From contig JAAUOM010000020.1 of NCBI GenBank assembly GCA_012034865.1, forward strand, positions 1 to 49,345: a stretch of DNA of 49,345 bases. The letters run 5' to 3'. The DNA is from Acaryochloris sp. CRU_2_0. Lineage in GTDB: Bacteria > Cyanobacteriota > Cyanobacteriia > Thermosynechococcales > Thermosynechococcaceae. Under the pieces are notes generated by a model. It worked only from the letters and a program-made list of their open reading frames with translations. It searched no databases and was not told the DNA's origin. Every line of letters begins with the position of its first letter. The stretch's first letter is position 1. The translations under genes and the position numbers were made by a program. Below are positions 33,342 through 43,488 of the stretch, in pieces.

Positions 33342-34814
33342 TTAGGCAAGCGCCCCTCCAATATTCGCCAGCAACTGCTGCAACGTCGGCACAAAGAAAC
33401 TGAGAATGTACCGAGGATACAGACCAATTCCCAAGGTAATGATCAACAGTGGCACTAAGGTCACGATCTCGCGGGTATTGATATCCGGTAAGCTTTCCCA
33501 TTGGGGATTGAGGGGTCCCAACAGCACCCGGCGAACCATGAACAGTAAATAAGATGCTGCCAAGATGATTCCTAGACAGGCAAAGGCCGTGTAGATTTTA
33601 CTGTATTCATAGGAACCCAGTAAGACCAAGAACTCGCTGACAAAGCCACTTAAACCGGGTAAGCCCAGGGAGGCAAGGGAGAAGAACACTAGCAACCCTG
33701 AGTAGACGGGCAGTTGAGCATTCAGTCCGCCAAAGGCATTCATATCACGGGTATGGGCGCGATCATAAATGACCCCCACTAGCAAAAATAAAGCACCTGT
33801 GATCACACCGTGACTAAACATCTGCAACATAGCACCGTTAAAGCCATTGGTGGAAAAGGCTGCTAGCCCCAAAAGCACAAACCCCATGTGACTGATACTA
33901 GAGTAGGCCACCATCTTTTTGAAGTCAGTTTGCGCCAGGGCCACAAACCCACCATAAACAATACCAATAGCCGCTAAAATCGCCAGATAAGGCCGAAACC
34001 AATAGGCTGCGTCCGGCAAAATGGGGAAACTAAACCGAAAGAAGCCATAGGTGCCCATTTTCAGCAGGACACCTGCGAGGATAACGCTGATGGGTGTGGG
34101 CGCTTCTACGTGGGCATCGGGCAACCAGGTGTGGAAGGGGAAAGTCGGAACCTTGACCGCAAAGCCAATAAAGAGAGCCAAAAAGACCAGCTTTTGGAAG
34201 CCAAAGCTAAATTCATTCTCCGCCAATTCCATGAGGTTGAAGGTGTGGGGAGTGGAGTTAAAATACATCCCCAAAATTCCCACCAGCATTACCAAACTCC
34301 CCGCAAAGGTATACAGGAAAAATTTCATGGCTGCATACTCTTTGCGCGGACCGCCCCAGATCCCGATCAAGAAGTACATGGGCACCAACACAATTTCCCA
34401 GAAGACATAAAACAAAATCATGTCTAGAGCCAAAAAGGTGCCCATCATCCCCGTGACTAAGAACAGATAGAGGCAGTAATATTCTTTTTCCCGCCGTTGA
34501 ATGCTAAAGGAGCCAATACTAGCTAGGGTGGAAATCAAGGCGGTTAACACCACCATGGGGAAGCTAATGCCATCTGTCCCTAGCAAGTAATAGACGTTGA
34601 GTTGGGGAATCCACAAGGCTTTTTCCACCAGTTGGAATCCAGTTTGGTTGGGATCAAATTGCAGGAAGGCAGCGAAGGTCAAGGCACTGACCACCGCCAT
34701 CGTCACCAACGAGATCCACTTGTAGAGGTGGGCTTGGGCATTAGGGAGCAAAAGGATGATTGCTACCCCAAGGAGCGGGGAAAATATTATCAAGGATAAA
34801 AGATGAGAAACCAT
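33342..34814 (-). CDS. ndhD: NAD(P)H-quinone oxidoreductase chain 4 (NdhD1-type)
   Basis: 490 residues with about 14 helices. Proton-channel subunit of the NDH-1 complex in the thylakoid membrane. Landmarks are FPMVVLTALIST, the DAHVEAPTPISVILAGVLLK segment (truncated here to the core HVEAPTPISV), GGFVALAQTDFKKMVAYSSI and GLPGLSGFVSEFLVLLGSY. GAGGAG four bases before ATG 34814 is its ribosome site. The start lies 74 bases inside the end of ndhF, indicating translational coupling. Together with NdhF and NdhO in this window it serves respiration and cyclic electron flow. Confidence 0.92.
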   Translation of the reverse strand: MVSHLLSLIIFSPLLGVAIILLLPNAQAHLYKWISLVTMAVVSALTFAAFLQFDPNQTGFQLVEKALWIPQLNVYYLLGTDGISFPMVVLTALISTLASIGSFSIQRREKEYYCLYLFLVTGMMGTFLALDMILFYVFWEIVLVPMYFLIGIWGGPRKEYAAMKFFLYTFAGSLVMLVGILGMYFNSTPHTFNLMELAENEFSFGFQKLVFLALFIGFAVKVPTFPFHTWLPDAHVEAPTPISVILAGVLLKMGTYGFFRFSFPILPDAAYWFRPYLAILAAIGIVYGGFVALAQTDFKKMVAYSSISHMGFVLLGLAAFSTNGFNGAMLQMFSHGVITGALFLLVGVIYDRAHTRDMNAFGGLNAQLPVYSGLLVFFSLASLGLPGLSGFVSEFLVLLGSYEYSKIYTAFACLGIILAASYLLFMVRRVLLGPLNPQWESLPDINTREIVTLVPLLIITLGIGLYPRYILSFFVPTLQQLLANIGGALA

Positions 34815-36755
34815 AAAACTCCTCTCTGAGCAATGGAAGTTCTTGGAAGCCTGTGGTTAACTCAAACGACAGGAATGCCAGAACGCTAAGGCAAGTAATG
34901 AGTAAATAGAATTGGGTGGATCCCGTCTGGAACAGTTTGAGGAGGTCGCCACCGATGACGGTGCCCCGACCCGTAAGGTTGACAATGCTATCAACGATAT
35001 TGCGATCAATCCAACTTTGGATTTGACTCATTCTCTGCATGGCCGTGACAGAACTGTTGACTAGGCCATCAACCACTAAGCGATCAAAGCCAAATAGGAA
35101 TTCTCCTAAGCCTTGAAATGGATTGAGGATCAAGATGGCGTAAATGTCATCTATCCAGAATTGATGGACTGATAGCAGGTAGAGGGGTCGGAAAGTGGTT
35201 GCGATCGCCACTGGCCACTGCGGTTTCAGCAAATATAAAACCGCCGCCAAGCCAATCCCCAAAACCCCTGCGGCAACCGAAGAGCCCATCACCATCCCAT
35301 TAATTTCACCCCCATGGTGTGCGCCGCTCAGGAACCCTTGGAACCAGTGATCCATAAAAGGGGATCCAGGCAGACCCACAAGGATTGCTCCCATCGCCAG
35401 ACACCACAGGGGAATCGTCATTAAGGCTGGAGATTCATGGGCATGAATGTCAGGATTGCGAGGTTTGCCAAAAAAGGTGAGGAACACCAGCCGAAACATA
35501 TAGAAGGCCGTCATAAACGCCGTCAATAGCAGGACACCATAGACAAGGTAATGTCCCTCTTCATAGGCTTCCAGCAAAATTTCGTCCTTGGACCAGAAAC
35601 CGGAGAGAGGCGGGATACCTGCGATCGCCAAAGAAGCAATCACAAACGTTGCCCCCGTTTGCTTCATCTTGCTGAATAAACCACCCAGTTCGCGGATATC
35701 CTGTTCATGAGCGCCATGAATCACACTGCCCGCCCCTAAGAACAGCAATGCCTTAAAGAAGGCATGGGTCATCAGGTGAAAGGTGCCCGCCGTCATCCCG
35801 CCCAAGCCCATCGCCGTCACCATGTAACCCAACTGGGAGATGGTGGAAAAGGCCAAGACTTTTTTAATATCCGTGGCGGTCAACGCAATATAAGCCGCCA
35901 TAAAGGCCGTTAAGGTACCCACGCCCATCACCCAAGGCATGACCACTGGAAAGCTGGTAAATAAGACAAAGGAGCGAGCCACCAGATAGACCCCAGCGGC
36001 CACCATCGTCGCAGCATGAATCAGTGCACTCACAGGGGTAGGTCCTTCCATCGCATCGGGCAACCAGACATGCAAGGGGAACTGCGCCGACTTGCCAATC
36101 GTGCCGCAGAAAATCAAGGGAGCAGCCAACCACAAAAGCGGCGCGCCCGTCTGGACAGCATTGGGGAGATCGGTAAAACTTAGAGTACCCCCCGTCACAA
36201 ATAAGGTCATGATCCCCAGGAACAGTCCCACATCCCCGACGCGAGTGGTTAAAAAGGCTTTGCGAGCGGCATTTGCGGCTGAATCTTTGTGAAAATAAAA
36301 GCCAATCAGCAAATAAGAGCATAAGCCCATGACTTCCCAAGCCATGAAGTATTGCACATAGTTGTTGGCAATCACCAAAGCCAACATGGCTGCCATAAAC
36401 AGGGAAACATAGGCAAAAAACGGTGATAGTATTTCTCACCGTGCATATAGCCAATGGAATACACCTGAATCAGCGTGCCAATAACCGTGACCACAAACAG
36501 CAAGGTCGCCGATAGTGGATCCAGCAAGTATCCAAAGTTGAGATCGTAATTTCCTAAGGTCAACCATAGCCACTCACGGGAGTACTGACCGTCCTGGGCA
36601 ACAGCCCAAGCAGCAGGCAAGGCAATGGCGGATGAGGCGATACTTGTAAGGACTGAAATCCATCCAGAGAAACCACCTAACCGATGACCGAAGAAAAGGT
36701 TGATTGCAAAGGCAATCAAGGGAAAAACAGGAATTAGGTATGCAAAGTCAGTCAT
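34741..36755 (-). CDS. ndhF: NAD(P)H-quinone oxidoreductase chain 5 (NdhF1-type), interrupted by a one-base frameshift
   Basis: The first frame (36755 down to about 36420) encodes the N-terminus through SIGYMHGEKYYHRF, then goes out of frame. The second frame (about 36420 to 34741) resumes exactly with FMAAMLALVIANNYVQYFM and carries the remaining channel helices: LPDAMEGPTPVSALIHAATM, FSTISQLGYMV, GIPPLSGFWSKDEIL. The break is at the T6 run of the coding strand (36415-36420 as A6 on the plus strand); a seventh base restores a protein of about 671 residues, the normal NdhF length. No other lesion is seen, and ndhD follows with overlapping ends. I judge it functional with a base-calling error. 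Confidence 0.9.
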
Positions 36756-37204
36756 AGTTTCTCATTGCAAGAGATCGATTAATTTATCCCCACAAATCGT
36801 CGTTCTGGTTCTAGGAGATGGATTAACCCTAAAAAGGGAATAATCGGCAACCCAAGCTACGAACTTCTCTATATTCTTGAGTCATCTTAATTGCTCAATC
36901 CAGGTCATTTCGTCAGACAGTGAACCAACTGTATAACGCTGTAGCTTTGTGCCAGCCATCATTCTAGCAGCATCATTTTTGAGGTGCGGGTCAGAGAATG
37001 GGTTGGGATCATATAGATGAAAACTTCAGGAATAACCTTTGTCAATGTAACTCGTTGTTATCCCTGTAATATTTCTGGGCTAAAATCTATACCTAGTCGC
37101 TAACTGACAGATTTGCTAGAAAGACACTGCACAGTGCATCACTCTAAATAAACTTGATCCTAAAGAAAATCTAGTTTTTCCAATGCTTCGGAGTGAAAAC
37201 TTAA
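36756..37204. other. Intergenic region upstream of ndhF
   Basis: About 450 bases of AT-rich sequence between ndhF and the next coding remnant. It should hold the ndhF promoter (minus strand). I see no RNA gene, repeat or conserved protein in it. Confidence 0.5.
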
Positions 37205-37399
37205 GTTTCCTTAACCCAAGAAGGATTTTGCTCTGTTAAGAAGCATGTAGAATATTTACAAGTAGGTTCAGCCACTCCCTTAAATCCAGAAGTATATGGA
37301 ACGAGTATTCCTTTAGATGGTTCTCCGGGCATTTCTAATGACCTAGCTGTACCTGGAGAGACTCCAACAGGCTTGGAAGATGCTGAGGGAGGCTATTAA
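37205..37399 (+). pseudogene. Coding remnant without start, overlapping the next gene as TAATG
   Basis: An open frame of about 64 codons with protein-like composition and no usable start, reading SVKKHVEYLQVGSATPLNPE and, further on, PLDGSPGISNDLAVPGETP, ending LEDAEGGY-stop. The stop TAA at 37397-37399 shares its last A with the ATG of the 232-residue gene. The fragment is probably the 3' end of a longer gene lost by deletion or frame changes. No family recognised. Confidence 0.45.
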
Positions 37400-38097
37400 T
37401 GTCTCAAAATATTCCACTCCAAAGACTGAATAAACGCCAGGTTCTTGCTTATCTTGGAGATAATGATTGTTCCATAGATTTATCACTAAAGTCTCGAACA
37501 CAAGGGAATTTATCGTTTTCTTGCGATAGAGTTTACCAGTGTGCTGATGGCAAAGTTCTCACAGTCAGTCGAGATGGCGGGGGGAATTTATATGGGTCAG
37601 TTAGGGATTGGCAAACGGAGCTGGATGAATTAGCTGTACTGCGTAACAAAGAACCTGTTCATCTTCTTTATAATCAACTTCCTCCGTATAATCAACTTCC
37701 TCCGTCAGATCAATTTATCCAAAAAATTCCCCGTCTGATTTCTAAGCTTGCTAAAGAGTTAGAAATTGAAGCATCTCAACTCGATAAAACCCTAGAGAGC
37801 CTATTGCTGGTTGATCAAGCTATTGCTAGCAAAAACAGACAAAATTACATTGATAGTGAGAACCAAAAAATCTTTGGTTCCTTGATTGCCTATGTGGGAG
37901 AAGTGGTCAGAATCGCCATCAACGGGGAGTGGCAAATGAGACAAGACAATAATCCTGACATATGGGAGCCCATGATTGCTAGTCAAAATGGTAGAGTTGC
38001 TTCATTTTGTATCCTGATCTTTGATGAACTTTATGAAGCTGAAGAAAGCAGTTTTTACACTATTGCTGAGATGCTCATTGAAGATCACCAAAGATAA
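37399..38097 (+). CDS. Hypothetical protein, possibly an immunity or partner protein
   Basis: 232 residues, soluble and acidic. It contains a short duplicated segment (YNQLPPYNQLPPSD near 91-104) and a C-terminal region FGSLIAYVGEVVRIAINGEW with QNGRVASFCILIFDELYEA. The C-terminal part resembles immunity-type proteins that begin a helix with LIAYVGE, but I cannot name a family. Composition is AT-richer than neighbours. It is translationally coupled to the preceding remnant, the arrangement expected for a toxin or effector followed by its partner. Function unknown. Confidence 0.65.
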   Translation: MSQNIPLQRLNKRQVLAYLGDNDCSIDLSLKSRTQGNLSFSCDRVYQCADGKVLTVSRDGGGNLYGSVRDWQTELDELAVLRNKEPVHLLYNQLPPYNQLPPSDQFIQKIPRLISKLAKELEIEASQLDKTLESLLLVDQAIASKNRQNYIDSENQKIFGSLIAYVGEVVRIAINGEWQMRQDNNPDIWEPMIASQNGRVASFCILIFDELYEAEESSFYTIAEMLIEDHQR

Positions 38098-38136
38098 GTT
38101 CGCTTCTGGTGCTTCCAGAAGTCAGAAGAGGTAAGC

Positions 38137-40275
38137 ATGGTGACAGCACAGGGCATTCTTGAAGAGGCCGTTCTGTATCGTCCAACAGCAGGTGAAACCC
38201 TTACGGTGCCAGTATTAGTGGTTGGCGGCTCCACAGCCGCTTACTCAGCGACCTTAGGTGCCTTGCAAGCTGGGGTTGAAGTTTGTTTAGTGCAACCTCA
38301 ACTCGTTGTGGGGGGGCAGTTTACAGCCCAAGGCTTACCCGCTTCCGATGATGGCAAACTCCTTACCCCCTATGAGCTAATTCCACCTGAGCAGCATGAT
38401 CCCCAGCAATTAAGGGACAACGAATTATTTGCCCTATCTCGCAGCCAACGACACTTTCGCCAACGTCTGCGCCAGTGCCAACCCGTTGCCAATAATGTTA
38501 TCTCTAATCCAGGGGGGAGTTGGGTGAGTCATCTCTCCGTCACCCCAGCGGTGGCGGCAGCATGTCTGAATGAGGGCATCCAAAATTATCTAGAGCAAGG
38601 ATTGCTCACCTTGATCCCTTGGGCGATCCCCGCTCAGGTTCTTACTGAGGATTTTCCTGATCAATATTGTCGGGTCATAGGTGTCGAGTTTTTGGATCAA
38701 CAGGCACAGCATCGCTTTACCGTGTTAGCGGAGATCACTATTGAGGCAACTGACTTAGGGGATTTACTAGAATTGGCCAATTTACCGGCACGGGTGGGGC
38801 AAGAGAGTCGCTTAGAAACGCAGGAAGCCGTATTACCTTTGGAGGTCAGACCCAATTGCCAGCAAGCGATTACATTTTGTGTGGTGGTAGAGCGGAGTGT
38901 CGAGGATTGTGTGCCGCTTAAGCCGCCTTGGGGATATGAGGTTGAGCCTTGGCTCCAGTCTCAAGACTTTACCAGTGTCTTTTGGGTAAAACAGGGTAAA
39001 GATTGGCAAGGTCACTCCTTTTATGATCCCGATGGGATCTTTGGGTATCGACGGTTGTGGCGGAGTCGAGAGAGTCATGCAGTTCAAGCAGGAGATGTCA
39101 CAGTTCTCAATTGGGCCACCAGTCCGGTGGGGGTAGATGGCGGTTCACCCGATCCAGCCGCCCTCTTAGGCTGTGGCAATGATTATCCCTTTGGTGTGTT
39201 AGTCGGGGTTAGTCGTGACCAGCGCCAGCAAGAGATTCAACGGGCACGCGATCGCACCCAAGCCTTTGTCCACTACTTGCAAACCCACGGTTTCCCCGAA
39301 CTCAAACCTAGAGGGGATCTCACTTGGACTGAAGATGGTATTGCCCTCGAACCCTATATCCGCGAAGCCCGCAGAGGCATAGCGATCACCACTATTCGCC
39401 ATGAAGACGTAGCCGCTAAGTTCTTCCCTGGTCAAGCGCGCGCCCGAACGTTTGTAGATAGCGTCGGCATCGGTCAGTATCACTACTTGGACGTGCATCC
39501 CAATCATGCCGAAGGACATGTCGAGTTAGGCGATGGTCATGAGGCACTGCCGTTTACCCTGCCTTTGTCAGCCTTGATTCCCCTTGATACGAATGGCTTG
39601 ATTCTCTCATCCAAAAGTATTGGCACGACCCACATCACCAATGCAGCCTACCGAATGCACCCGATGGAATGGGCGATCGGTGAGGCCGGAGGACATTTAG
39701 CTGCCTTTGCCATTGAACAAGGGGTTGAAATCAGACAGGTGGTTGACCAGCCCAATCTTCGATGGCAATTTCAAGGCCGTCTCACCCAGCAGGGTATCCC
39801 CATCATTTGGTTCAATGATCTCAGTCACGACGACCCGGACTTTGCAGCGATTCAAGTCCTATCCGCCACCGGGCTGTTGGCCATTGCCGATCCCCAGACC
39901 TTGAATTTCAACCCCCAACAGCCCATCAGTCGGTTCAGATTAGGTGCTGCTCTAGCCAAGGTTTTGGAGGCCACAGCAACAGGAGACCCATTACCGTCAA
40001 CCCCGCTTGCCTTGCCTGAACTTGAGGCTCTGGTTGCCGAAGGGCTAGCGCTAGACCATCACCCAAAGACTTTTTCTCCTGAGCAATCGATCACTCACCA
40101 AGAACTGGCTACCTGGATTGAGCGAATGCTTTCAAGTTGTTCCGGTTCTGTCTTGGCAGGCTTCCCTGTCGATCAGCAAGCTGTCACCCACCGAGATGCA
40201 GCCAGGGTATTGTACCGAATCTGGCAGTGGGGCAATCTTCAACCCCTGACCTTCTCAGGATCGTCATCGTTGTAA
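38137..40275 (+). CDS. FAD-dependent oxidoreductase with degenerate SLH-like C-terminal region
   Basis: 712 residues. The N-terminal FAD-binding Rossmann fold VPVLVVGGSTAAYSATLGAL (GGSTAA in place of GxGxxG) starts near residue 22, then VCLVQPQLVVGGQFTAQGL as in the FAD_oxidored/xanthan-lyase-like family. The catalytic C-terminal motif GLILSSKSIGTTHITNAAYR with MEWAIGEAGGHLA closes the domain near 545. The last about 150 residues resemble two weak SLH repeats (FNPQQPISRFRLGAALAKVL and FSPEQSITHQELATWI). There is no signal peptide, so SLH attachment would be puzzling. GAGGTAAG precedes ATG 38137, and a 7-bp hairpin (38103-38121) lies just upstream. Confidence 0.8.
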   Translation: MVTAQGILEEAVLYRPTAGETLTVPVLVVGGSTAAYSATLGALQAGVEVCLVQPQLVVGGQFTAQGLPASDDGKLLTPYELIPPEQHDPQQLRDNELFALSRSQRHFRQRLRQCQPVANNVISNPGGSWVSHLSVTPAVAAACLNEGIQNYLEQGLLTLIPWAIPAQVLTEDFPDQYCRVIGVEFLDQQAQHRFTVLAEITIEATDLGDLLELANLPARVGQESRLETQEAVLPLEVRPNCQQAITFCVVVERSVEDCVPLKPPWGYEVEPWLQSQDFTSVFWVKQGKDWQGHSFYDPDGIFGYRRLWRSRESHAVQAGDVTVLNWATSPVGVDGGSPDPAALLGCGNDYPFGVLVGVSRDQRQQEIQRARDRTQAFVHYLQTHGFPELKPRGDLTWTEDGIALEPYIREARRGIAITTIRHEDVAAKFFPGQARARTFVDSVGIGQYHYLDVHPNHAEGHVELGDGHEALPFTLPLSALIPLDTNGLILSSKSIGTTHITNAAYRMHPMEWAIGEAGGHLAAFAIEQGVEIRQVVDQPNLRWQFQGRLTQQGIPIIWFNDLSHDDPDFAAIQVLSATGLLAIADPQTLNFNPQQPISRFRLGAALAKVLEATATGDPLPSTPLALPELEALVAEGLALDHHPKTFSPEQSITHQELATWIERMLSSCSGSVLAGFPVDQQAVTHRDAARVLYRIWQWGNLQPLTFSGSSSL

Positions 40276-40513
40276 ATCAGTTTATGGGAGATACCTTGGC
40301 TTCTGAGTTGTCCTTGGCCTGAAAATTAAGTTAAATTTAATTAAGAATATCCCTAGCACAACCCAGTTGGTCTACTGCCAAATCACCTTGAAGCCTAACC
40401 TCTAGAGTCCCTCAGGAATAGCTCAATCTGTACTTGTGTCGTTCTTCTAGAGATGCCTCTCCTTCTTGCAGAGCTGCTGTGCGTGTTGCTTTCACCGAAA
40501 GGGCTGATAACAA

Positions 40514-42403
40514 ATGAAATCTTCTTGGAAAATACTTTTACTATGGCTGCTGCCATCGCTAATGATTGTCTTCTTTCTCTGGCAAGGCATGTTCTCTTCG
40601 GTGAACACCCCGACAGAGATGAGCAATGCTGCTAATTCGCGGATGACCTATGGTCGTTTTCTCGATTACCTAGAAGCGGGGCGGATCCAAAAGGTAGATC
40701 TATTCGATGGGGGTCAAACAGCCATTGTAGAAACATCGGACATGGATCTGGGTGGGCCTGCTCAGCGGGTACGGGTGGCTCTACCTGGTTCGACACCACA
40801 ACTGATCGCCAAACTCAGAGAAGATAAAGTCGATTTTGATGTTCACCCCGTTCGCAACACAGGGGCAATCTGGGGACTACTCGGCAACTTAATTTTCCCA
40901 ATTTTTCTGATTGTGGGGCTGTTCTTCTTGTTTCGGCGTTCTAACAATGTGCCCGGTGGACCGGGTCAAGCCATGAATTTTGGCAAATCCCGCGCTCGTT
41001 TCCAAATGGAAGCCCAAACGGGGGTGATGTTTGATGATGTGGCTGGTGTCGAAGAAGCTAAAGAAGAACTGCAAGAAGTAGTGACCTTTTTGAAGAAACC
41101 AGAGCGATTCACAGCCGTGGGTGCCCGTATTCCTAAAGGTGTACTCTTAGTGGGGCCACCTGGTACTGGAAAAACCCTATTGGCCAAGGCCATTGCTGGT
41201 GAAGCAGGGGTACCTTTCTTCAGTATTTCTGGGTCTGAGTTTGTAGAAATGTTTGTGGGGGTGGGCGCTTCCCGTGTGCGCGACCTGTTTAAAAAAGCCA
41301 AGGAAAATGCCCCTTGTATCATCTTTATTGATGAGATTGATGCGGTGGGTCGGCAGCGGGGTGCAGGCATCGGCGGTGGTAATGATGAGCGGGAGCAAAC
41401 CCTCAACCAACTGTTAACAGAGATGGATGGGTTTGAGGGTAATACGGGAATCATTATTTTGGCTGCGACTAACCGACCCGATGTCCTTGATAATGCTTTG
41501 TTGCGTCCAGGCCGCTTTGATCGTCAAGTTACGGTGGATGCCCCTGACATTAAGGGTCGTTTAGAAATTCTTTCTGTGCATGCACGGGACAAAAAACTCT
41601 CGGAAGAAGTGTCCTTAAAAACCATTGCCCGCCGTACCCCTGGCTTCACGGGTGCCGATTTGGCGAACCTCTTAAATGAGGCAGCAATTCTGACTGCCCG
41701 TCGCCGTAAGGAAGCCATCACCCTTTCTGAAATTGATGATGCCGTGGATCGGGTGGTAGCGGGGATGGAAGGAACGCCCTTGGTGGATAGCAAGAGTAAG
41801 CGCCTCATTGCTTATCATGAGGTGGGTCACGCCATCGTCGGTACGCTGATGAAGGAACATGATCCGGTGCAGAAGGTTACCCTAATTCCTCGCGGTCAGG
41901 CCCAAGGCTTGACTTGGTTTACCCCTTCCGATGAGCAGGAATTGGTGTCGCGATCGCAACTCAAAGCCCGCATGGCTGGTGCGATGGGGGGGCGAGCCGC
42001 AGAGCATGTGATCTTTGGCGATGCTGAAGTAACCACAGGTGCAGGCGGTGATTTGCAACAGGTGACGACCATGGCTCGGCAAATGGTGACCCGCTTCGGC
42101 ATGTCTGATTTAGGCCCCCTCTCCTTAGAAGGCCAGCAAGGTGATGTCTTCCTCGGACGAGATCTAGTGTCTCGATCAGAATACTCGGATGAGATTGCTG
42201 CACGCATTGATGCCCAAGTGCGCGAACTGATCCAACATGCCTATGAAGAAGCCATCCGCATTGTCCGCGATCATCGCGCAGCAGTGGATCGGTTGGTGGA
42301 TCTTCTGATTGAGAAAGAAACCATTGATGGAGAGGAATTCCGTCAGATTCTAGCCGAATATGCAACGGTTCCTGAGAAGGAACGCTTTGTCCCGCAACTG
42401 TAA
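40514..42403 (+). CDS. ftsH: ATP-dependent zinc metalloprotease FtsH (FtsH2-type)
   Basis: 629 residues. Two N-terminal membrane helices ([33 protein letters not shown]) flank a lumenal domain. AAA domain: Walker A GPPGTGKT near 207, Walker [12 protein letters not shown], arginine-finger region RPGRFDR; protease motif HEVGH near 436. The N- and C-termini ([32 protein letters not shown]) match FtsH2 (Slr0228) of Synechocystis as I remember it, the subunit that removes photodamaged D1 in PSII repair together with FtsH3. ATG 40514. A strong palindromic terminator follows. Confidence 0.93.
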   Translation: MKSSWKILLLWLLPSLMIVFFLWQGMFSSVNTPTEMSNAANSRMTYGRFLDYLEAGRIQKVDLFDGGQTAIVETSDMDLGGPAQRVRVALPGSTPQLIAKLREDKVDFDVHPVRNTGAIWGLLGNLIFPIFLIVGLFFLFRRSNNVPGGPGQAMNFGKSRARFQMEAQTGVMFDDVAGVEEAKEELQEVVTFLKKPERFTAVGARIPKGVLLVGPPGTGKTLLAKAIAGEAGVPFFSISGSEFVEMFVGVGASRVRDLFKKAKENAPCIIFIDEIDAVGRQRGAGIGGGNDEREQTLNQLLTEMDGFEGNTGIIILAATNRPDVLDNALLRPGRFDRQVTVDAPDIKGRLEILSVHARDKKLSEEVSLKTIARRTPGFTGADLANLLNEAAILTARRRKEAITLSEIDDAVDRVVAGMEGTPLVDSKSKRLIAYHEVGHAIVGTLMKEHDPVQKVTLIPRGQAQGLTWFTPSDEQELVSRSQLKARMAGAMGGRAAEHVIFGDAEVTTGAGGDLQQVTTMARQMVTRFGMSDLGPLSLEGQQGDVFLGRDLVSRSEYSDEIAARIDAQVRELIQHAYEEAIRIVRDHRAAVDRLVDLLIEKETIDGEEFRQILAEYATVPEKERFVPQL

Positions 42404-42432
42404 GCTCAACCTTTGTAGATCCTGGGAAAATC

Positions 42433-42467
42433 TTAAAAGGGGGTGAGTTTAACTCACCCCCTTTTAA
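42433..42467. terminator. Bidirectional terminator after ftsH
   Basis: Perfect 17-base arms (TTAAAAGGGGGTGAGTT and its complement) with a single central T. The A/T ends of the stem give a T-run on both strands. It lies 30 bases after the ftsH stop. Confidence 0.85.
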
Positions 42468-42569
42468 AGATAATTATGTCCTTTTACGAGGATTGCTTGA
42501 CGAAAATGACCTGCAAAGCTTTACCATGAGTTAGTTTATGCCATTCATCTTTCGCCACACGTTGCCCTT

Positions 42570-43379
42570 ATGAAGCCCTACCTTGCCGCTGCGGTTCAAA
42601 TGACAAGTTTGCCTGATTTGCATCATAATTTAGCGCAAGCCACTGACCTCATTGAACTGGCAGTACGTCGAGGTGCAGAATTAATCAGCTTACCAGAGAA
42701 TTTTGCTTTTTTAGGCGATGAAACTGCCAAGATTGCTCAAGCTGATGTAATTGGCTCTGAGTCTGAAAAATTCTTAAAAACCATGGCTCAACGGTTCCAA
42801 ATTACAATTTTAGGTGGGGGTTATCCTGTCCCTGCAGGGGAAGGTAAGGTCTATAACACCGCCTTGTTAGTAGGACCAGACGGTCAAGAACTCGCCCGCT
42901 ATCATAAAGTCCATTTGTTCGATGTGGAATTACCCGATGGCAATATTTATCATGAGTCAGGGATTGTCCTAGCAGGTACGGAGATTCCATCGGTCTTTGT
43001 CTCCTCTGAATTTGGAAATTTAGGAATTTCGGTCTGCTACGATGTCCGCTTCCCAGAGTTCTATCGAGCCTTGTCTAAAGCGGGCGCAAATGTGCTATTT
43101 GTCCCAGCAGCCTTCACCGCATTCACAGGTAAAGATCACTGGCAGGTACTATTGCAGGCACGGGCGATTGAAAATACAGCCTATGTGATTGCGCCTGCCC
43201 AAACGGGTTATCATAATTCCCGCCGTCAGTCCCATGGCCATGCCTTAATTGTTGATCCTTGGGGAGTTGTCCTTGCCGATGCCAGTATTGAGCCAGGGGT
43301 AGCTGTTGCTGCCATTGAACCCTCCCGCCTCAAGCAAGTCAGAGGGCAAATGCCTTGTTTAAACCATCGGGTCTTTTGA
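42570..43379 (+). CDS. Carbon-nitrogen hydrolase (nitrilase superfamily, Nit-like amidase)
   Basis: 269 residues with the nitrilase catalytic triad: Glu43 (LPENF), Lys113 (YHKVHLFD) and Cys156 (SVCYDVRFPE). The KVHLFDVELPDG segment and compact length match the Nit1/Nit2 branch, which hydrolyses deaminated glutathione or omega-amides as metabolite repair. It is cytoplasmic. ATG 42570. Single gene between two terminator or spacer regions. Confidence 0.9.
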   Translation: MKPYLAAAVQMTSLPDLHHNLAQATDLIELAVRRGAELISLPENFAFLGDETAKIAQADVIGSESEKFLKTMAQRFQITILGGGYPVPAGEGKVYNTALLVGPDGQELARYHKVHLFDVELPDGNIYHESGIVLAGTEIPSVFVSSEFGNLGISVCYDVRFPEFYRALSKAGANVLFVPAAFTAFTGKDHWQVLLQARAIENTAYVIAPAQTGYHNSRRQSHGHALIVDPWGVVLADASIEPGVAVAAIEPSRLKQVRGQMPCLNHRVF

Positions 43380-43488
43380 GGCTAACCGCCGATCAATTCC
43401 GATAAATTCTCAGACTTGCAGTGCAGGATGTTCAACAATCTGTTACCGTTTTGGCAATGTCTAGTGGCTAGCAAAGCGACGCTGGTGT

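Noticed and set aside
37660..37715. Tandem repeat TATAATCAACTTCCTCCG as a possible CRISPR-like repeat
   Set aside because: Only two adjacent in-frame copies without spacers; it is a small duplication within a gene.
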